Assembly (NCBI RefSeq): GCF_025399795.1
Contig: NZ_JAODTZ010000034.1
Coordinates: forward strand, 1 to 64,000
From: Streptomyces rhizosphaerihabitans
GTDB taxonomy: Bacteria; Actinomycetota; Actinomycetes; Streptomycetales; Streptomycetaceae
DNA: 64,000 nt
Direction of reading: 5' to 3'
This document shows positions 25,917-37,342 of this stretch, in pieces. The notes under the pieces were generated by a model. The model made no database searches, was not told where the DNA came from, and saw only the letters and a list, made by a program, of their open reading frames with translations. Position 1 is the stretch's first letter. Each line of letters opens with the position of its first letter. The position numbers were made by a program, and so were the translations under genes.

Positions 25917-27155
25917 ATGCCGGTCGCCACCACACTCGAAGCGGATGTCCTGAGCCGCCAGGACCCCGAGCTCGCCGAGATCCTCATCGGTGAGCTGGAC
26001 CGGCAGTCGACCACGCTGCAGCTGATCGCGGCCGAGAACTTCACCTCGCCGGCCGTGCTGGCCGCGCTCGGCTCGCCGCTGGCGAACAAGTACGCCGAGG
26101 GATATCCCGGCGCCCGCCACCACGGCGGCTGCGAGCTCGTCGACGTCGCCGAACGCGTCGCCGTCGACCGCGCCAAGGCCCTCTTCGGCGCCGACCACGC
26201 CAACGTCCAGTCCCACTCCGGGAGTTCGGCCGTCCTGGCCGCGTACGCCGCCCTGCTGCGCCCTGGTGACACCGTGCTGGCGATGGGCCTGCCCTTCGGC
26301 GGTCATCTGACCCACGGGTCGCCCGCGAACTTCTCCGGCCGCTGGTTCGACTTCGTCGGCTACGGCGTCGAGGCGGAATCCGGGCTCATCGACTACGAGC
26401 AGGTGCGCACCCTGGCCCGCGCCCGCCGGCCCAAGGCCATCGTCTGCGGATCGATCTCGTACCCCCGGCACATCGACTACGCGCTGTTCCGGGAGATCGC
26501 CGACGAGGTCGGCGCCTATCTCATCGCGGACGCCGCCCACCCCATCGGGCTCGTCGCGGGCGGCGCGGCGCCCAACCCGGTGCCGTACGCCGATGTCGTG
26601 TGCGCCACCACCCACAAGGTGCTCCGCGGGCCGCGCGGCGGGATGATCCTGTGCGGCGGCGAACTGGCCGAGCGCGTCGACCGGGCGGTCTTCCCGTTCA
26701 CCCAGGGCGGCGCGCAGATGCACACCATCGCGGCCAAGGCAGTCGCGTTCGGCGAGGCCGCGACCCCCGCGTTCACGGCGTACGCCCATCAGGTGGTCGC
26801 CAACGCGCGCGTACTGGCCGAGGGGCTGGCCGCGGAGGGGCTCGCGATCACCACGGGCGGCACCGACACCCATCTGCTCGTCGCGGATCCGGCGCCGCTC
26901 GGTGTCGAGGGGCACACCGCGCGTGGACGGCTCGCCGCCGCCGGTATGGTCCTCGACACGTGTGCACTGCCTCACGGCGACGCCCGTGGCCTGCGGCTCG
27001 GCACCGCGGCACTGACCACGCAGGGGATGGGCGAGCCGGAGATGGCCCGGGTCGCCGCACTGTTCGCGGGGGTTCTGCGGGACGAGATCGACGGCCGGAC
27101 GGCACGGGAGGAAGTGCGGGAATTGACCGGTAGATTTCCGCCTTATCCGGACTGA
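25917..27155 (+). CDS. glyA: Serine hydroxymethyltransferase
   Basis: 412 residues. Interconverts serine and glycine with tetrahydrofolate, supplying one-carbon units. The PLP Lys is K234 in CATTHKVLRGPRGG; N-terminal IAAENFTSPAVL and NKYAEGYPGARHHGG match the family. ATG 25917 has GGAG six bases upstream. Streptomyces often have more than one glyA; this divergent copy lies in the prfA-sua5 neighbourhood, and I cannot tell whether it is the main one. Confidence 0.92.
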   Translation: MPVATTLEADVLSRQDPELAEILIGELDRQSTTLQLIAAENFTSPAVLAALGSPLANKYAEGYPGARHHGGCELVDVAERVAVDRAKALFGADHANVQSHSGSSAVLAAYAALLRPGDTVLAMGLPFGGHLTHGSPANFSGRWFDFVGYGVEAESGLIDYEQVRTLARARRPKAIVCGSISYPRHIDYALFREIADEVGAYLIADAAHPIGLVAGGAAPNPVPYADVVCATTHKVLRGPRGGMILCGGELAERVDRAVFPFTQGGAQMHTIAAKAVAFGEAATPAFTAYAHQVVANARVLAEGLAAEGLAITTGGTDTHLLVADPAPLGVEGHTARGRLAAAGMVLDTCALPHGDARGLRLGTAALTTQGMGEPEMARVAALFAGVLRDEIDGRTAREEVRELTGRFPPYPD

Positions 27156-27284
27156 CCGGGGGTACGCGTACCGAGCTGCACAGCCACTCGTGCAACCATC
27201 GTCGCTACCCGAAAGTCCTCAACCGTATGCGTGCATCGCTAGGGTGTGGGGCTGTGATGGCCAGCGAGATCTGTGGGGAAGCCC

Positions 27285-28652
27285 GTGCGTGAATACCTGC
27301 TGACGCTCTGCATCACGGCCGCGGTGACGTATCTGCTGACAGGGCCGGTACGGAAATTCGCGATCGTGGCCGGAGCCATGCCGGAAATCCGGGCGCGCGA
27401 CGTGCACCGTGAACCCACGCCGAGGCTCGGCGGCATCGCGATGTTCTTCGGGCTGTGCGCCGGACTGCTGGTCGCCGACCATCTGAAGAACCTGAACGCG
27501 GTCTTCTCGAACTCCAACGAACCACGCGCCCTGCTCTCCGGGGCCGCGCTGATCTGGCTGATCGGCGTGCTGGACGACAAGTTCGAGATCGACGCCCTGA
27601 TCAAGCTGGGCGGCCAGATGATCGCCGCGGGCGTGATGGTCATGCAGGGTCTGACGATCCTGTGGCTGCCGATCCCGGGCGTCGGCCTGGTCGCGCTGAC
27701 CCAGTGGCAGGGCACGCTGCTGACGGTGGCGCTCGTCGTCATCACGATCAACGCGGTCAACTTCGTGGACGGTCTCGACGGACTGGCCGCCGGCATGGTG
27801 TGCATCGCGTCCGCCGCGTTCTTCCTCTACGCCTACCGGATCTGGTACTCGTACGGCATCGAGGCGGCCGCCCCGGCGACGCTGTTCGCGGCGATCCTGA
27901 TGGGCATGTGCCTGGGCTTCCTGCCGCACAACATGCACCCCGCGCGGATCTTCATGGGCGACTCCGGTTCGATGCTCATCGGGCTGGTGCTGGCCGCCGG
28001 CGCCATCTCCATCACCGGGCAGATCGACCCCGACGTGATGAACCTCTTCTCCGGTTCCGAGCGCAACACCGTGCACCAGACGGTGCCGGTGTTCATCCCG
28101 CTGCTGCTGCCGCTGACGATCATCGCGATCCCGGCCGCCGACCTGGTGCTCGCCATCGTGCGGCGCACCTGGCGCGGGCAGTCGCCGTTCGCCGCCGACC
28201 GCGGGCATCTGCACCACCGCCTCCTGGAGGTCGGCCACTCGCACAGCCGGGCTGTCCTGATCATGTACTTCTGGTCGGCGCTGATCTCCTTCGGCGCCCT
28301 CGCCTACTCGGTCAACTCCGGGGCCATGTGGAGCGTGCTCGTCATCGCGGCACTCAGCGCGGTCGGTCTCGTGCTGCTCCTGCTGCCGCGCTTCACACCG
28401 CGTGCCCCGCGCTGGGCCGAACACCTCCTGCCGCCGCGCTACCGCCGCCGCAGGGCCGCCGCCGCGGCTGCCGGAGCGGCCGCCGAAGCGGGGGCGCCCG
28501 TCACCCACGAGGCGGCGGTGGCAGGCGAGCCGGACGAGGCGCGTGAGCACCGTGCGCCGGCGGCTGCCGGAGTCTCAGGAGTCAACGGAGCGACGGCAAT
28601 TGGTGCCCGTCCGAGACTTCTGGACCGACGTGAGGCCGAGTCCTCGCGCTGA
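27285..28652 (+). CDS. Undecaprenyl-phosphate sugar-1-phosphate transferase, WecA/TagO type
   Basis: 455 residues, about ten membrane segments. It transfers a UDP-amino sugar phosphate to undecaprenyl phosphate, starting a wall or envelope polymer. Family motifs: DVHREPTPRLGGIAMF, LDDKFEID, NAVNFVDGLDGLAAG, FMGDSGSMLIG and the cytoplasmic RGHLHHRLLEVGHSH His box. The last 80 residues are an Ala-rich cytoplasmic tail. GTG 27285 follows GGGGAA; GTG 27273 is an alternative. TAGGGT at 27240-27245 may be its -10. It directly precedes the ATP synthase operon, as in other Streptomyces. Confidence 0.9.
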   Translation: MREYLLTLCITAAVTYLLTGPVRKFAIVAGAMPEIRARDVHREPTPRLGGIAMFFGLCAGLLVADHLKNLNAVFSNSNEPRALLSGAALIWLIGVLDDKFEIDALIKLGGQMIAAGVMVMQGLTILWLPIPGVGLVALTQWQGTLLTVALVVITINAVNFVDGLDGLAAGMVCIASAAFFLYAYRIWYSYGIEAAAPATLFAAILMGMCLGFLPHNMHPARIFMGDSGSMLIGLVLAAGAISITGQIDPDVMNLFSGSERNTVHQTVPVFIPLLLPLTIIAIPAADLVLAIVRRTWRGQSPFAADRGHLHHRLLEVGHSHSRAVLIMYFWSALISFGALAYSVNSGAMWSVLVIAALSAVGLVLLLLPRFTPRAPRWAEHLLPPRYRRRRAAAAAAGAAAEAGAPVTHEAAVAGEPDEAREHRAPAAAGVSGVNGATAIGARPRLLDRREAESSR

Positions 28653-28809
28653 GCCGAAGGTAAGAATCTGACTAACGCGTGACCAAATCGTGGGGTAGTA
28701 AAGCGTCTCAATACCAGACAAGTTGGCGCTCGGAGTGCACAGACGCGCACCTTCACACTCATGTGTGACAGTCGGCACACCAGCCAGGTAAAGACCTCAT
28801 CAAATAGTT

Positions 28810-28825
28810 TGTGATACGGTTCACG
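28810..28825 (+). promoter_or_regulatory. Rex-type operator upstream of the ATP synthase operon
   Basis: TGTGATACGGTTCACG matches the Streptomyces Rex operator TGTGA-N6-TCACA except for the final base. Rex represses respiratory genes when NADH is low and releases them at high NADH/NAD+. The TAGTTT just upstream (28805-28810) could be a -10 that Rex would cover. Confidence 0.7.
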
Positions 28826-28883
28826 AGAACCCAGGGCAGAGCCGAAGGACCCGAGCACCACGGTCCCTTGGCGTGAGGTTCTC
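28825..28883 (+). promoter_or_regulatory. Long leader hairpin ahead of atpI
   Basis: GAGAACC (28825-28831) pairs with GGTTCTC (28877-28883), enclosing an imperfect AAGGACC/GGTCCCTT stem. It would lie in the atp mRNA leader. It may stabilise the transcript or attenuate it; no further evidence. The rest of 28653-28946 shows only comparatively AT-rich promoter-like sequence. Confidence 0.4.
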
Positions 28884-28946
28884 TCTCAGCCCGGGACTAC
28901 GCTCGTCCATGACGACACGCCCCCCTTAGCAAGCGGAGTTGCCGCC

Positions 28947-29384
28947 ATGCCGTCCAATGACGCCCGGATCCTCCTGCAGGCCGCTGTACCCACAGCTGCC
29001 GTCGGCGCGATTGCCGCCGTCGTCAGCGGTGTGGTCGCCGGCGGCAAAGGAGCGATCGGGGCGATCGTCGCGACGCTGGTCGTGATTCTCTTCATGGGGC
29101 TCGGGCTCTACGTTCTGCAGCGCGTTGCCAAATCGCTTCCGCACTTGTTCCAGGCGATGGGTCTCTTGCTCTACACGGCGCAGATTCTTCTGCTGTTCAT
29201 CTTTGTCGCCGTGTTCAAGAACACTTCGCTGTTCAACCCCAAGTCCTTCGCGCTCACCCTGGTCGTCACCACCCTCGTGTGGATCGGCGCACAGGCGCGT
29301 GCCCATATGAAGGCCAAGATCCTCTATGTCGAGCCCGACTCCTCGAAGGGCGAAAAGCCCGAAAACAAGGGGCACTCGTCGTGA
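28947..29384 (+). CDS. atpI: ATP synthase accessory protein I
   Basis: 145 residues with four hydrophobic segments (about 8-28, 32-53, 70-92, 97-115). AtpI is a membrane factor that helps assemble the c ring and is dispensable for catalysis in other bacteria. It is the first gene of the operon, followed by a 225-bp gap before atpB. GGAG lies nine bases before the ATG. The C-terminus is charged and ends in a Ser/Lys-rich tail. Confidence 0.9.
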   Translation: MPSNDARILLQAAVPTAAVGAIAAVVSGVVAGGKGAIGAIVATLVVILFMGLGLYVLQRVAKSLPHLFQAMGLLLYTAQILLLFIFVAVFKNTSLFNPKSFALTLVVTTLVWIGAQARAHMKAKILYVEPDSSKGEKPENKGHSS

Positions 29385-29609
29385 GGGGTAGGGCCGGGAT
29401 AAGTGCACGTAGGAGATCCTGCTATCGTCCGGTGCCAACTGCGGCATCGCGGGCGCGGGCATCTGAGCTGACGCCTGCTCAATCGCGAGGCTTGATGCCC
29501 CACTGCCGCCCCCACATCCGTTACACCAGTCCAGTGCCGAACCGCGGCTGTGCGCCGCGCCGACACAACGAGGTTGCCGTACCTATGCGCCACGCTGAAG
29601 GAGCCCGCG

Positions 29610-30437
29610 GTGAGTGCTGACCCGACGCAGGTGCTCGCTTTCGAGACCGACTGCCACATCTTCGAGAACAACGGTTGTGGCTTCCCGGCACCCGGCCTGC
29701 ACTCGTTCCTGTTCGAGCCCCTGTGGGGCGACGGGGACAGCAACTTGTACTTCAACAAGACGATGCTCCTGGCGCTGCTCGGCTCGGTTATCGTCGTCGC
29801 CTTCTTCTGGGCCGCCTTCCGCAAGCCGAAGGTCGTCCCGGGCAAGCTGCAGATGGTCGCCGAGGCCGGCTACGACTTCATCCGCCGCGGCGTCGTCTAC
29901 GAGACGATCGGCAAGAAGGAAGGCGAGAAGTACGTACCGCTGGTCGTCTCGCTGTTCTTCTTCGTCTGGATGATGAACCTCTGGTCGATCATTCCGGTCG
30001 CCCAGTTCCCGGTCACGGCGATCATCTCGTACCCCGCGGTACTGGCCGGAATCGTCTACGTCGTCTGGGTGTCGCTGACGTTCAAGCGCCACGGATTCGT
30101 CGGAGCGTTCAAGAACATCAGCGGCTACGACAAGTCGCTGGGCCCGGTTCTCCCGCTGGCCATGTTCATCGAGCTGCTCTCGAACCTGATCGTCCGGCCG
30201 TTCACGCACGCGGTGCGACTCTTCGCGAACATGTTCGCCGGTCACACCCTGCTGCTGCTGTTCACGATCGCCACCTGGTACCTGCTCAACGGTCTCGGGA
30301 TCGTCTACTCGGGCGTCTCGTTCATCATGGTCATCGTCATGACGGCCTTCGAGCTGTTCATCCAGGCCCTGCAGGCGTACGTGTTCGTGCTGCTGACCTG
30401 CACCTTCATCCAGGGCGCGCTGGCCGAGCACCACTGA
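29610..30437 (+). CDS. atpB: ATP synthase Fo subunit a
   Basis: 275 residues, multispanning. Forms the proton half-channels against the c ring. The essential Arg is in the conserved IVRPFTHAVRLFANMFAGHTLL; the last helix FELFIQALQAYVFVLLTCTFIQG is also typical. GTG 29610 has GAAGGAG upstream; longer frames extend into non-coding leader. TATCGT near 29421 could be an internal promoter in the 225-bp atpI-atpB gap, weakly supported. Confidence 0.95.
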   Translation: MSADPTQVLAFETDCHIFENNGCGFPAPGLHSFLFEPLWGDGDSNLYFNKTMLLALLGSVIVVAFFWAAFRKPKVVPGKLQMVAEAGYDFIRRGVVYETIGKKEGEKYVPLVVSLFFFVWMMNLWSIIPVAQFPVTAIISYPAVLAGIVYVVWVSLTFKRHGFVGAFKNISGYDKSLGPVLPLAMFIELLSNLIVRPFTHAVRLFANMFAGHTLLLLFTIATWYLLNGLGIVYSGVSFIMVIVMTAFELFIQALQAYVFVLLTCTFIQGALAEHH

Positions 30438-30493
30438 GCGCCCGTCCTCTCCGCCCCGCAGTCGTCCGGTGGCCAACCCCCACCGGTCCGTAA

Positions 30494-30739
<246 letters not shown>

Positions 30740-30781
30740 TCCACCCGATCAGCGACAGCCCACTAGACGAAAGGCACTGAC

Positions 30782-31327
30782 ATGAGCCACTTGCTCATTC
30801 TGGCGGCCGAGGAGAAGGAAAACCCTCTCATCCCGCCGATCCCCGAGCTTGTCATCGGCCTGCTCGCCTTCGTCATCGTCTTCGGTTTCCTGGCCTGGAA
30901 GCTTCTCCCGAACATCAACAAGGTTCTGGAGCAGCGCCGCGAGGCCATCGAGGGCGGTATCGAAAAGGCCGAGGCCGCGCAGACCGAGGCCCAGAGCGTT
31001 CTTGAGCAGTACAAGGCTCAGCTCGCCGAAGCCCGTCACGAGGCCGCGCGCCTGCGCCAGGAAGCAACGGAGCAGGGCGCCACGCTCATCGCCGAGATGC
31101 GCGCGGAAGGCCAGCGGCAGCGCGAGGAAATCGTCGCCGCCGGTCACACGCAGATCGAGGCCGACCGCAAGGCCGCCGCTCAGGCGCTGCGTCAGGACGT
31201 CGGCCACCTGGCCACCGACCTGGCCGGCAAGCTGGTCGGCGAGTCCCTCGAGGACCACGCCCGCCAGAGCCGCGTCATCGACCGTTTCCTCTCCGAGCTT
31301 GAGGAGAAGGCCGAGGCGGCTCGATGA
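30782..31327 (+). CDS. atpF: ATP synthase Fo subunit b
   Basis: 181 residues: one N-terminal membrane helix (about 22-45, ELVIGLLAFVIVFGFLAWKLL) and a long, charged, Ala-rich coiled coil that forms the peripheral stalk. Start ATG 30782 follows GAAAGG. It overlaps atpH by ATGA. Unlike mycobacteria, where b and delta sequences are fused, the two are separate genes here. Confidence 0.95.
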   Translation: MSHLLILAAEEKENPLIPPIPELVIGLLAFVIVFGFLAWKLLPNINKVLEQRREAIEGGIEKAEAAQTEAQSVLEQYKAQLAEARHEAARLRQEATEQGATLIAEMRAEGQRQREEIVAAGHTQIEADRKAAAQALRQDVGHLATDLAGKLVGESLEDHARQSRVIDRFLSELEEKAEAAR

Positions 31328-32145
31328 CTGCACACGGAGCGAGCCGCGAGGCAACCGCAGCCGCACGTGAGCGTCTCGACGCGCTGACGGACTCGACGTC
31401 CGTGGACGTGGCACAGCTCGCCGACGAGCTGGCCGCGGTCACCGCGCTGCTCCACCGCGAGGTGTCGCTGCGTCGGGTCCTCACCGACCCGGCGCAGCCC
31501 GGCGAGGCCAAGGCCGAGCTGGTCCAGCGCCTGCTCGGTGGCCAGGTGGGCGGCACCGCCGCCGACCTGGTGTCCGGCATGGTGCGTTCCCGCTGGTCGC
31601 AGCCCCGCGACCTGGTGGACGCCCTCGAGGAGCTCACCGCCACCGCCGACCTCACGGCGGCGCAGCGGACGGGCGCGCTCGACAACGTCGAGGACGAGCT
31701 GTTCCGCTTCGGCCGGATCGTGGCCTCGAACACCGGGCTGCGCGCCGCGCTGACCGACCGGGCCGCCACCACGGCGGCCAAGAGCGAGCTGCTGCGCAGC
31801 CTGCTCGGCGGCCGGGCCGACGTGACGACCGAGCGTCTGGTGACGCGCCTTGTGACCGCGCCTCGCGGACGTAGCCTGGAAGCGGGACTCGAGTCCCTGT
31901 CCCGGCTCGCCGCCGAGCGCCGCAACCGCATGGTCGCCGTGGTCACCTCGGCGGTGCCGCTGAGTGACGGACAGAAGCAGCGCCTCGGCGCCGCTCTGGC
32001 CAAGCTCTACGGCCGCCCGATGCACCTCAACCTCGACGTGGACCCCGATGTCCTCGGCGGGATCCGGGTGCAGGTCGGCGACGAGGTCATCAACGGTTCC
32101 CTCGCGGACCGTCTCGAGGACGCCGCCCGCCGCATGGCGAGCTAG
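31324..32145 (+). CDS. atpH: ATP synthase F1 subunit delta, long form
   Basis: 273 residues, about 95 more than the E. coli protein. The C-terminal half has the delta signature (LAAERRNRMVAVVTSAVPLSDGQKQRL and the closing GGIRVQVGDEVINGSLADRLEDA). The N-terminal surplus resembles the extended delta of actinobacteria. It caps the F1 head and joins it to the b stalk. Translationally coupled to atpF. Three stem-loops follow before atpA. Confidence 0.93.
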   Translation: MTAHGASREATAAARERLDALTDSTSVDVAQLADELAAVTALLHREVSLRRVLTDPAQPGEAKAELVQRLLGGQVGGTAADLVSGMVRSRWSQPRDLVDALEELTATADLTAAQRTGALDNVEDELFRFGRIVASNTGLRAALTDRAATTAAKSELLRSLLGGRADVTTERLVTRLVTAPRGRSLEAGLESLSRLAAERRNRMVAVVTSAVPLSDGQKQRLGAALAKLYGRPMHLNLDVDPDVLGGIRVQVGDEVINGSLADRLEDAARRMAS

Positions 32146-32169
32146 TAATCCCATAAGCAGTAGGCAATT

Positions 32170-32230
32170 ACGGCCCATGTTGGGCCGTGCAGAGGATTCA
32201 CCTCTCATAGGGGGGAGTCCCCATCCCCCC
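32170..32230 (+). promoter_or_regulatory. Three consecutive stem-loops between atpH and atpA
   Basis: ACGGCCCA/TGGGCCGT (32170-32188, 8 bp), AGAGG/CCTCT (32191-32205, 5 bp) and GGGGGGA/TCCCCCC (32210-32230, 7 bp) lie end to end in the 126-bp gap. None has a T run, so they look like mRNA processing or stability elements separating the Fo and F1 halves of the message rather than a full terminator. Confidence 0.6.
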
Positions 32231-32271
32231 AAGTGAAACTTCGGGCCCAACAAGGAGAGCAGGGAACCCAG

Positions 32272-33861
32272 ATGGCGGAGCTCACGATCCGGCCGGAGGA
32301 GATCCGGGATGCGCTGGAGAACTTTGTCCAGTCGTACAAGCCGGACGCGGCCTCGCGCGAGGAGGTCGGTACGGTCACCGTCGCCGGCGACGGTATCGCC
32401 AAGATCGAGGGTCTGCCCTCGGCCATGGCGAACGAGCTGCTGAAGTTCGAGGACGGAACCCTCGGCCTCGCGCTGAACCTGGAAGAGCGCGAGATCGGTG
32501 CGGTCGTCCTCGGCGAGTTCAGCGGTATCGAAGAGGGCCAGCCGGTGCAGCGCACCGGTGAGGTGCTGTCCGTCGCCGTGGGCGAGGGTTACCTCGGCCG
32601 CGTCGTCGACCCGCTCGGCAACCCGATCGACGGCCTCGGCGAGATCGAGACGTCCGGCCGCCGCGCCCTCGAGCTGCAGGCCCCGGGCGTCATGGTCCGC
32701 AAGTCGGTGCACGAGCCGATGGAGACGGGCTACAAGGCCGTCGACGCGATGACCCCGATCGGCCGCGGCCAGCGTCAGCTGGTCATCGGCGACCGCCAGA
32801 CCGGCAAGACCGCGCTGGCCGTCGACACGATCATCAACCAGCGCGACAACTGGCGCTCGGGCGACACCAAGAAGCAGGTCCGCTGCATCTACGTCGCCAT
32901 CGGTCAGAAGGGTTCGACCATCGCCTCCGTGCGTGGCGCCCTCGAAGAGGCCGGCGCGCTGGAGTACACGACCATCGTCGCCGCCCCGGCGTCCGACCCG
33001 GCCGGCTTCAAGTACCTTGCGCCGTACACCGGTTCGGCCATCGGCCAGCAGTGGATGTACGAGGGCAAGCACGTCCTCATCATCTTCGACGACCTCTCGA
33101 AGCAGGCCGACGCCTACCGCGCCGTGTCCCTGCTGCTCCGCCGCCCGCCGGGGCGCGAGGCCTACCCCGGTGACGTCTTCTACCTGCACTCCCGTCTGCT
33201 GGAGCGCTGCGCGAAGCTCTCCGACGAGATGGGCGCCGGTTCGATGACGGGTCTGCCGATCGTCGAGACCAAGGCGAACGACGTGTCGGCGTTCATCCCG
33301 ACCAACGTCATCTCCATCACCGACGGCCAGTGCTTCCTGGAGTCCGACCTGTTCAACGCCGGTCAGCGTCCGGCCCTGAACGTCGGTATCTCGGTCTCCC
33401 GCGTCGGTGGCTCCGCCCAGCACAAGGCGATGAAGCAGGTCTCCGGCCGACTGCGTCTGGACCTGGCCCAGTACCGCGAGCTGGAGGCGTTCGCCGCCTT
33501 CGGTTCCGACCTGGACGCCGCGTCGAAGGCGCAGCTGGAGCGCGGTCAGCGTCTGGTCGAGCTGCTCAAGCAGGCTCAGTACCAGCCGATGTCGACCGAG
33601 GACCAGGTCGTCTCCGTGTGGGCCGCCACCACCGGCAAGATGGACGACGTACCGGTCGCCGACATCCGCCGCTTCGAGAAGGAGCTCCTGGAGTACCTGC
33701 ACCGCAAGGAGCAGGGCCTCATGACCTCCATCAAGGAGGGCGGCAAGATGTCGGACGACACTCTCACCGCCATCGCGGACGCCATCGTGGACTTCAAGAA
33801 GCAGTTCGAGACCTCGGACGGGAAGCTTCTCGGCGAGGACGCTCCGGCCGCCGCCAAGTGA
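32272..33861 (+). CDS. atpA: ATP synthase F1 subunit alpha
   Basis: 529 residues. Non-catalytic nucleotide-binding subunit that alternates with beta in the head. P-loop GDRQTGK179TALA, and the signature [20 protein letters not shown] 32272 matches the usual [11 protein letters not shown] start; AAGGAGAG is 12 bases upstream and AGGGAA is closer. The C-terminus has a short actinobacterial extension ([10 protein letters not shown]). Confidence 0.97.
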   Translation: MAELTIRPEEIRDALENFVQSYKPDAASREEVGTVTVAGDGIAKIEGLPSAMANELLKFEDGTLGLALNLEEREIGAVVLGEFSGIEEGQPVQRTGEVLSVAVGEGYLGRVVDPLGNPIDGLGEIETSGRRALELQAPGVMVRKSVHEPMETGYKAVDAMTPIGRGQRQLVIGDRQTGKTALAVDTIINQRDNWRSGDTKKQVRCIYVAIGQKGSTIASVRGALEEAGALEYTTIVAAPASDPAGFKYLAPYTGSAIGQQWMYEGKHVLIIFDDLSKQADAYRAVSLLLRRPPGREAYPGDVFYLHSRLLERCAKLSDEMGAGSMTGLPIVETKANDVSAFIPTNVISITDGQCFLESDLFNAGQRPALNVGISVSRVGGSAQHKAMKQVSGRLRLDLAQYRELEAFAAFGSDLDAASKAQLERGQRLVELLKQAQYQPMSTEDQVVSVWAATTGKMDDVPVADIRRFEKELLEYLHRKEQGLMTSIKEGGKMSDDTLTAIADAIVDFKKQFETSDGKLLGEDAPAAAK

Positions 33862-33882
33862 CGTAAGGAAGGGACCTGACTC

Positions 33883-36233
<2,351 letters not shown>

Positions 36234-36252
36234 ACCTCGTGTTCTGAGTGAA

Positions 36253-36340
36253 GGGGCAGGACCGCGCCTCGCGGGGTGCGGTCCTTCCCCCTCCGTACGC
36301 CTACTAGACTTTGACCCAACACCCGGCAGCAACGCCGGGT
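36253..36340 (+). promoter_or_regulatory. Stem-loops and possible internal promoter between atpD and atpC
   Basis: GGGG-c-AGGACCGC (36253-36265) pairs with GCGGTCCT-t-CCCC (36278-36290). TAGACT (36305-36310) fits a -10 hexamer, and ACCCGGC (36321-36327)/GCCGGGT (36334-36340) forms a small hairpin before the atpC ribosome site. This could lower or separately set epsilon subunit expression. Confidence 0.5.
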
Positions 36341-36360
36341 GGTGACCCGAGGAGCCCACC

Positions 36361-36735
36361 TTGGCTGCTGAGCTGCACGTCGAGCTCGTCGCCGCGGACC
36401 GTAGTGTCTGGTCCGGCGAGGCCACCCTGGTCGTCGCGCGTACCACGTCCGGCGACATCGGCGTCATGCCCGGTCACCAGCCGCTGCTCGGTGTGCTGGA
36501 GTCGGGCCCGGTGACCATCCGTACGAGTGATGGTGGAACGGTCATCGCCGCGGTGCACGGCGGTTTCATCTCATTCGCTGACAACAAGCTGTCGCTGCTG
36601 GCCGAGATCGCCGAGCTGTCGGACGAGATCGATGTCCAGCGTGCGGAGCGGGCGCTCGAGCGCGCGAAGTCGGACGTCGACGCGTCCGCCGAGCGCCGCG
36701 CGGACGTCCGCCTGCGTGCGGTGGCGACCCGCTGA
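36361..36735 (+). CDS. atpC: ATP synthase F1 subunit epsilon
   Basis: 124 residues from TTG 36361 with GAGGAG six bases upstream. N-terminal beta sandwich (ELHVELVAADRSVWSGEATLVVARTTSGDIGVMPGHQPLLG) and a C-terminal helix pair rich in Glu/Arg/Ala that can inhibit ATP hydrolysis. The rare TTG start and the upstream stem-loops suggest limited synthesis. Last gene of the operon. Confidence 0.94.
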   Translation: MAAELHVELVAADRSVWSGEATLVVARTTSGDIGVMPGHQPLLGVLESGPVTIRTSDGGTVIAAVHGGFISFADNKLSLLAEIAELSDEIDVQRAERALERAKSDVDASAERRADVRLRAVATR

Positions 36736-36787
36736 CCATCGGTGCGACCCCAGGCCTTCAGGCGCTGGGGGCGCACTGTGTGAAGCT

Positions 36788-36860
36788 TTGCCTCAGCCGC
36801 GGCTGGGACCGGATCACTCCGGCCCTGGCCGCGGCTGAGGCAAATCCGGAAGTTTTTTCT
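36788..36860 (+). terminator. Strong terminator of the atp operon
   Basis: TTGCCTCAGCCGC (36788-36800) pairs with GCGGCTGAGGCAA (36831-36843); the pairing continues inwards to a TCAC loop at 36814-36817, giving a stem of about 25 pairs with few mismatches. A T-rich run (TTTTTTCTTTT) follows at about 36853-36863. Confidence 0.92.
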
Positions 36861-36895
36861 TTTCCGTTACCTAGGAGACGAGGAGGTCGGTGTCG

Positions 36896-37342
36896 ATGGT
36901 CCTCGCTCTGACTGTGTGCGGAGTACTAGTAGCGCTTGTAGTGGTGGGGCTGTTTGTCTTCGGCCTCCGCCGCCGGCTGATCCAGCGTTCCGGCGGAACG
37001 TTCGACTGCAGCCTGCGCTGGGACGTCCTCGAGAAGGGCGATCCCAGTGGCAAGGGCTGGAGCTATGGGGTCGCCCGCTACAACGGCGACCGGATCGAGT
37101 GGTACCGCGTCTTCTCGTACGCCCCCCGCCCGCGCCGCGTCCTCGAACGCTCGGCGATCGAGGTGGCCGGCCGCCGTGCCGCGGAGGGCGAGGAGGAGCT
37201 CGCGCTGCTCTCCGACGCGATCATCCTCGCCTGTGTCCATCGTGGGACGCGCCTCGAACTGGCGATGAGCGAGGACGCGCTGACCGGATTCCTCGCCTGG
37301 CTGGAGGCGGCCCCGCCCGGCCAGCGGGTGAACGTGGCCTGA
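36896..37342 (+). CDS. DUF2550 membrane-anchored protein
   Basis: 148 residues from ATG 36896 (AGGAGG nine bases upstream; GTG 36890 is too close). One N-terminal membrane segment (about 2-22) followed by RRRLIQRSGGTFDCSLRW, WSYGVARYNGDRIEWYRVFSYAPRPRRVLER and a closing amphipathic stretch. This matches the DUF2550 family found downstream of atpC in actinobacteria, including mycobacteria. Its function is unknown; conserved position suggests an envelope role. Confidence 0.88.
   Translation: MVLALTVCGVLVALVVVGLFVFGLRRRLIQRSGGTFDCSLRWDVLEKGDPSGKGWSYGVARYNGDRIEWYRVFSYAPRPRRVLERSAIEVAGRRAAEGEEELALLSDAIILACVHRGTRLELAMSEDALTGFLAWLEAAPPGQRVNVA

Noticed and set aside
28740-28775. Second Rex-like site (TGTGACAGTCGGCACAC)
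   Set aside because: The second half-site does not match TCACA at the required spacing.
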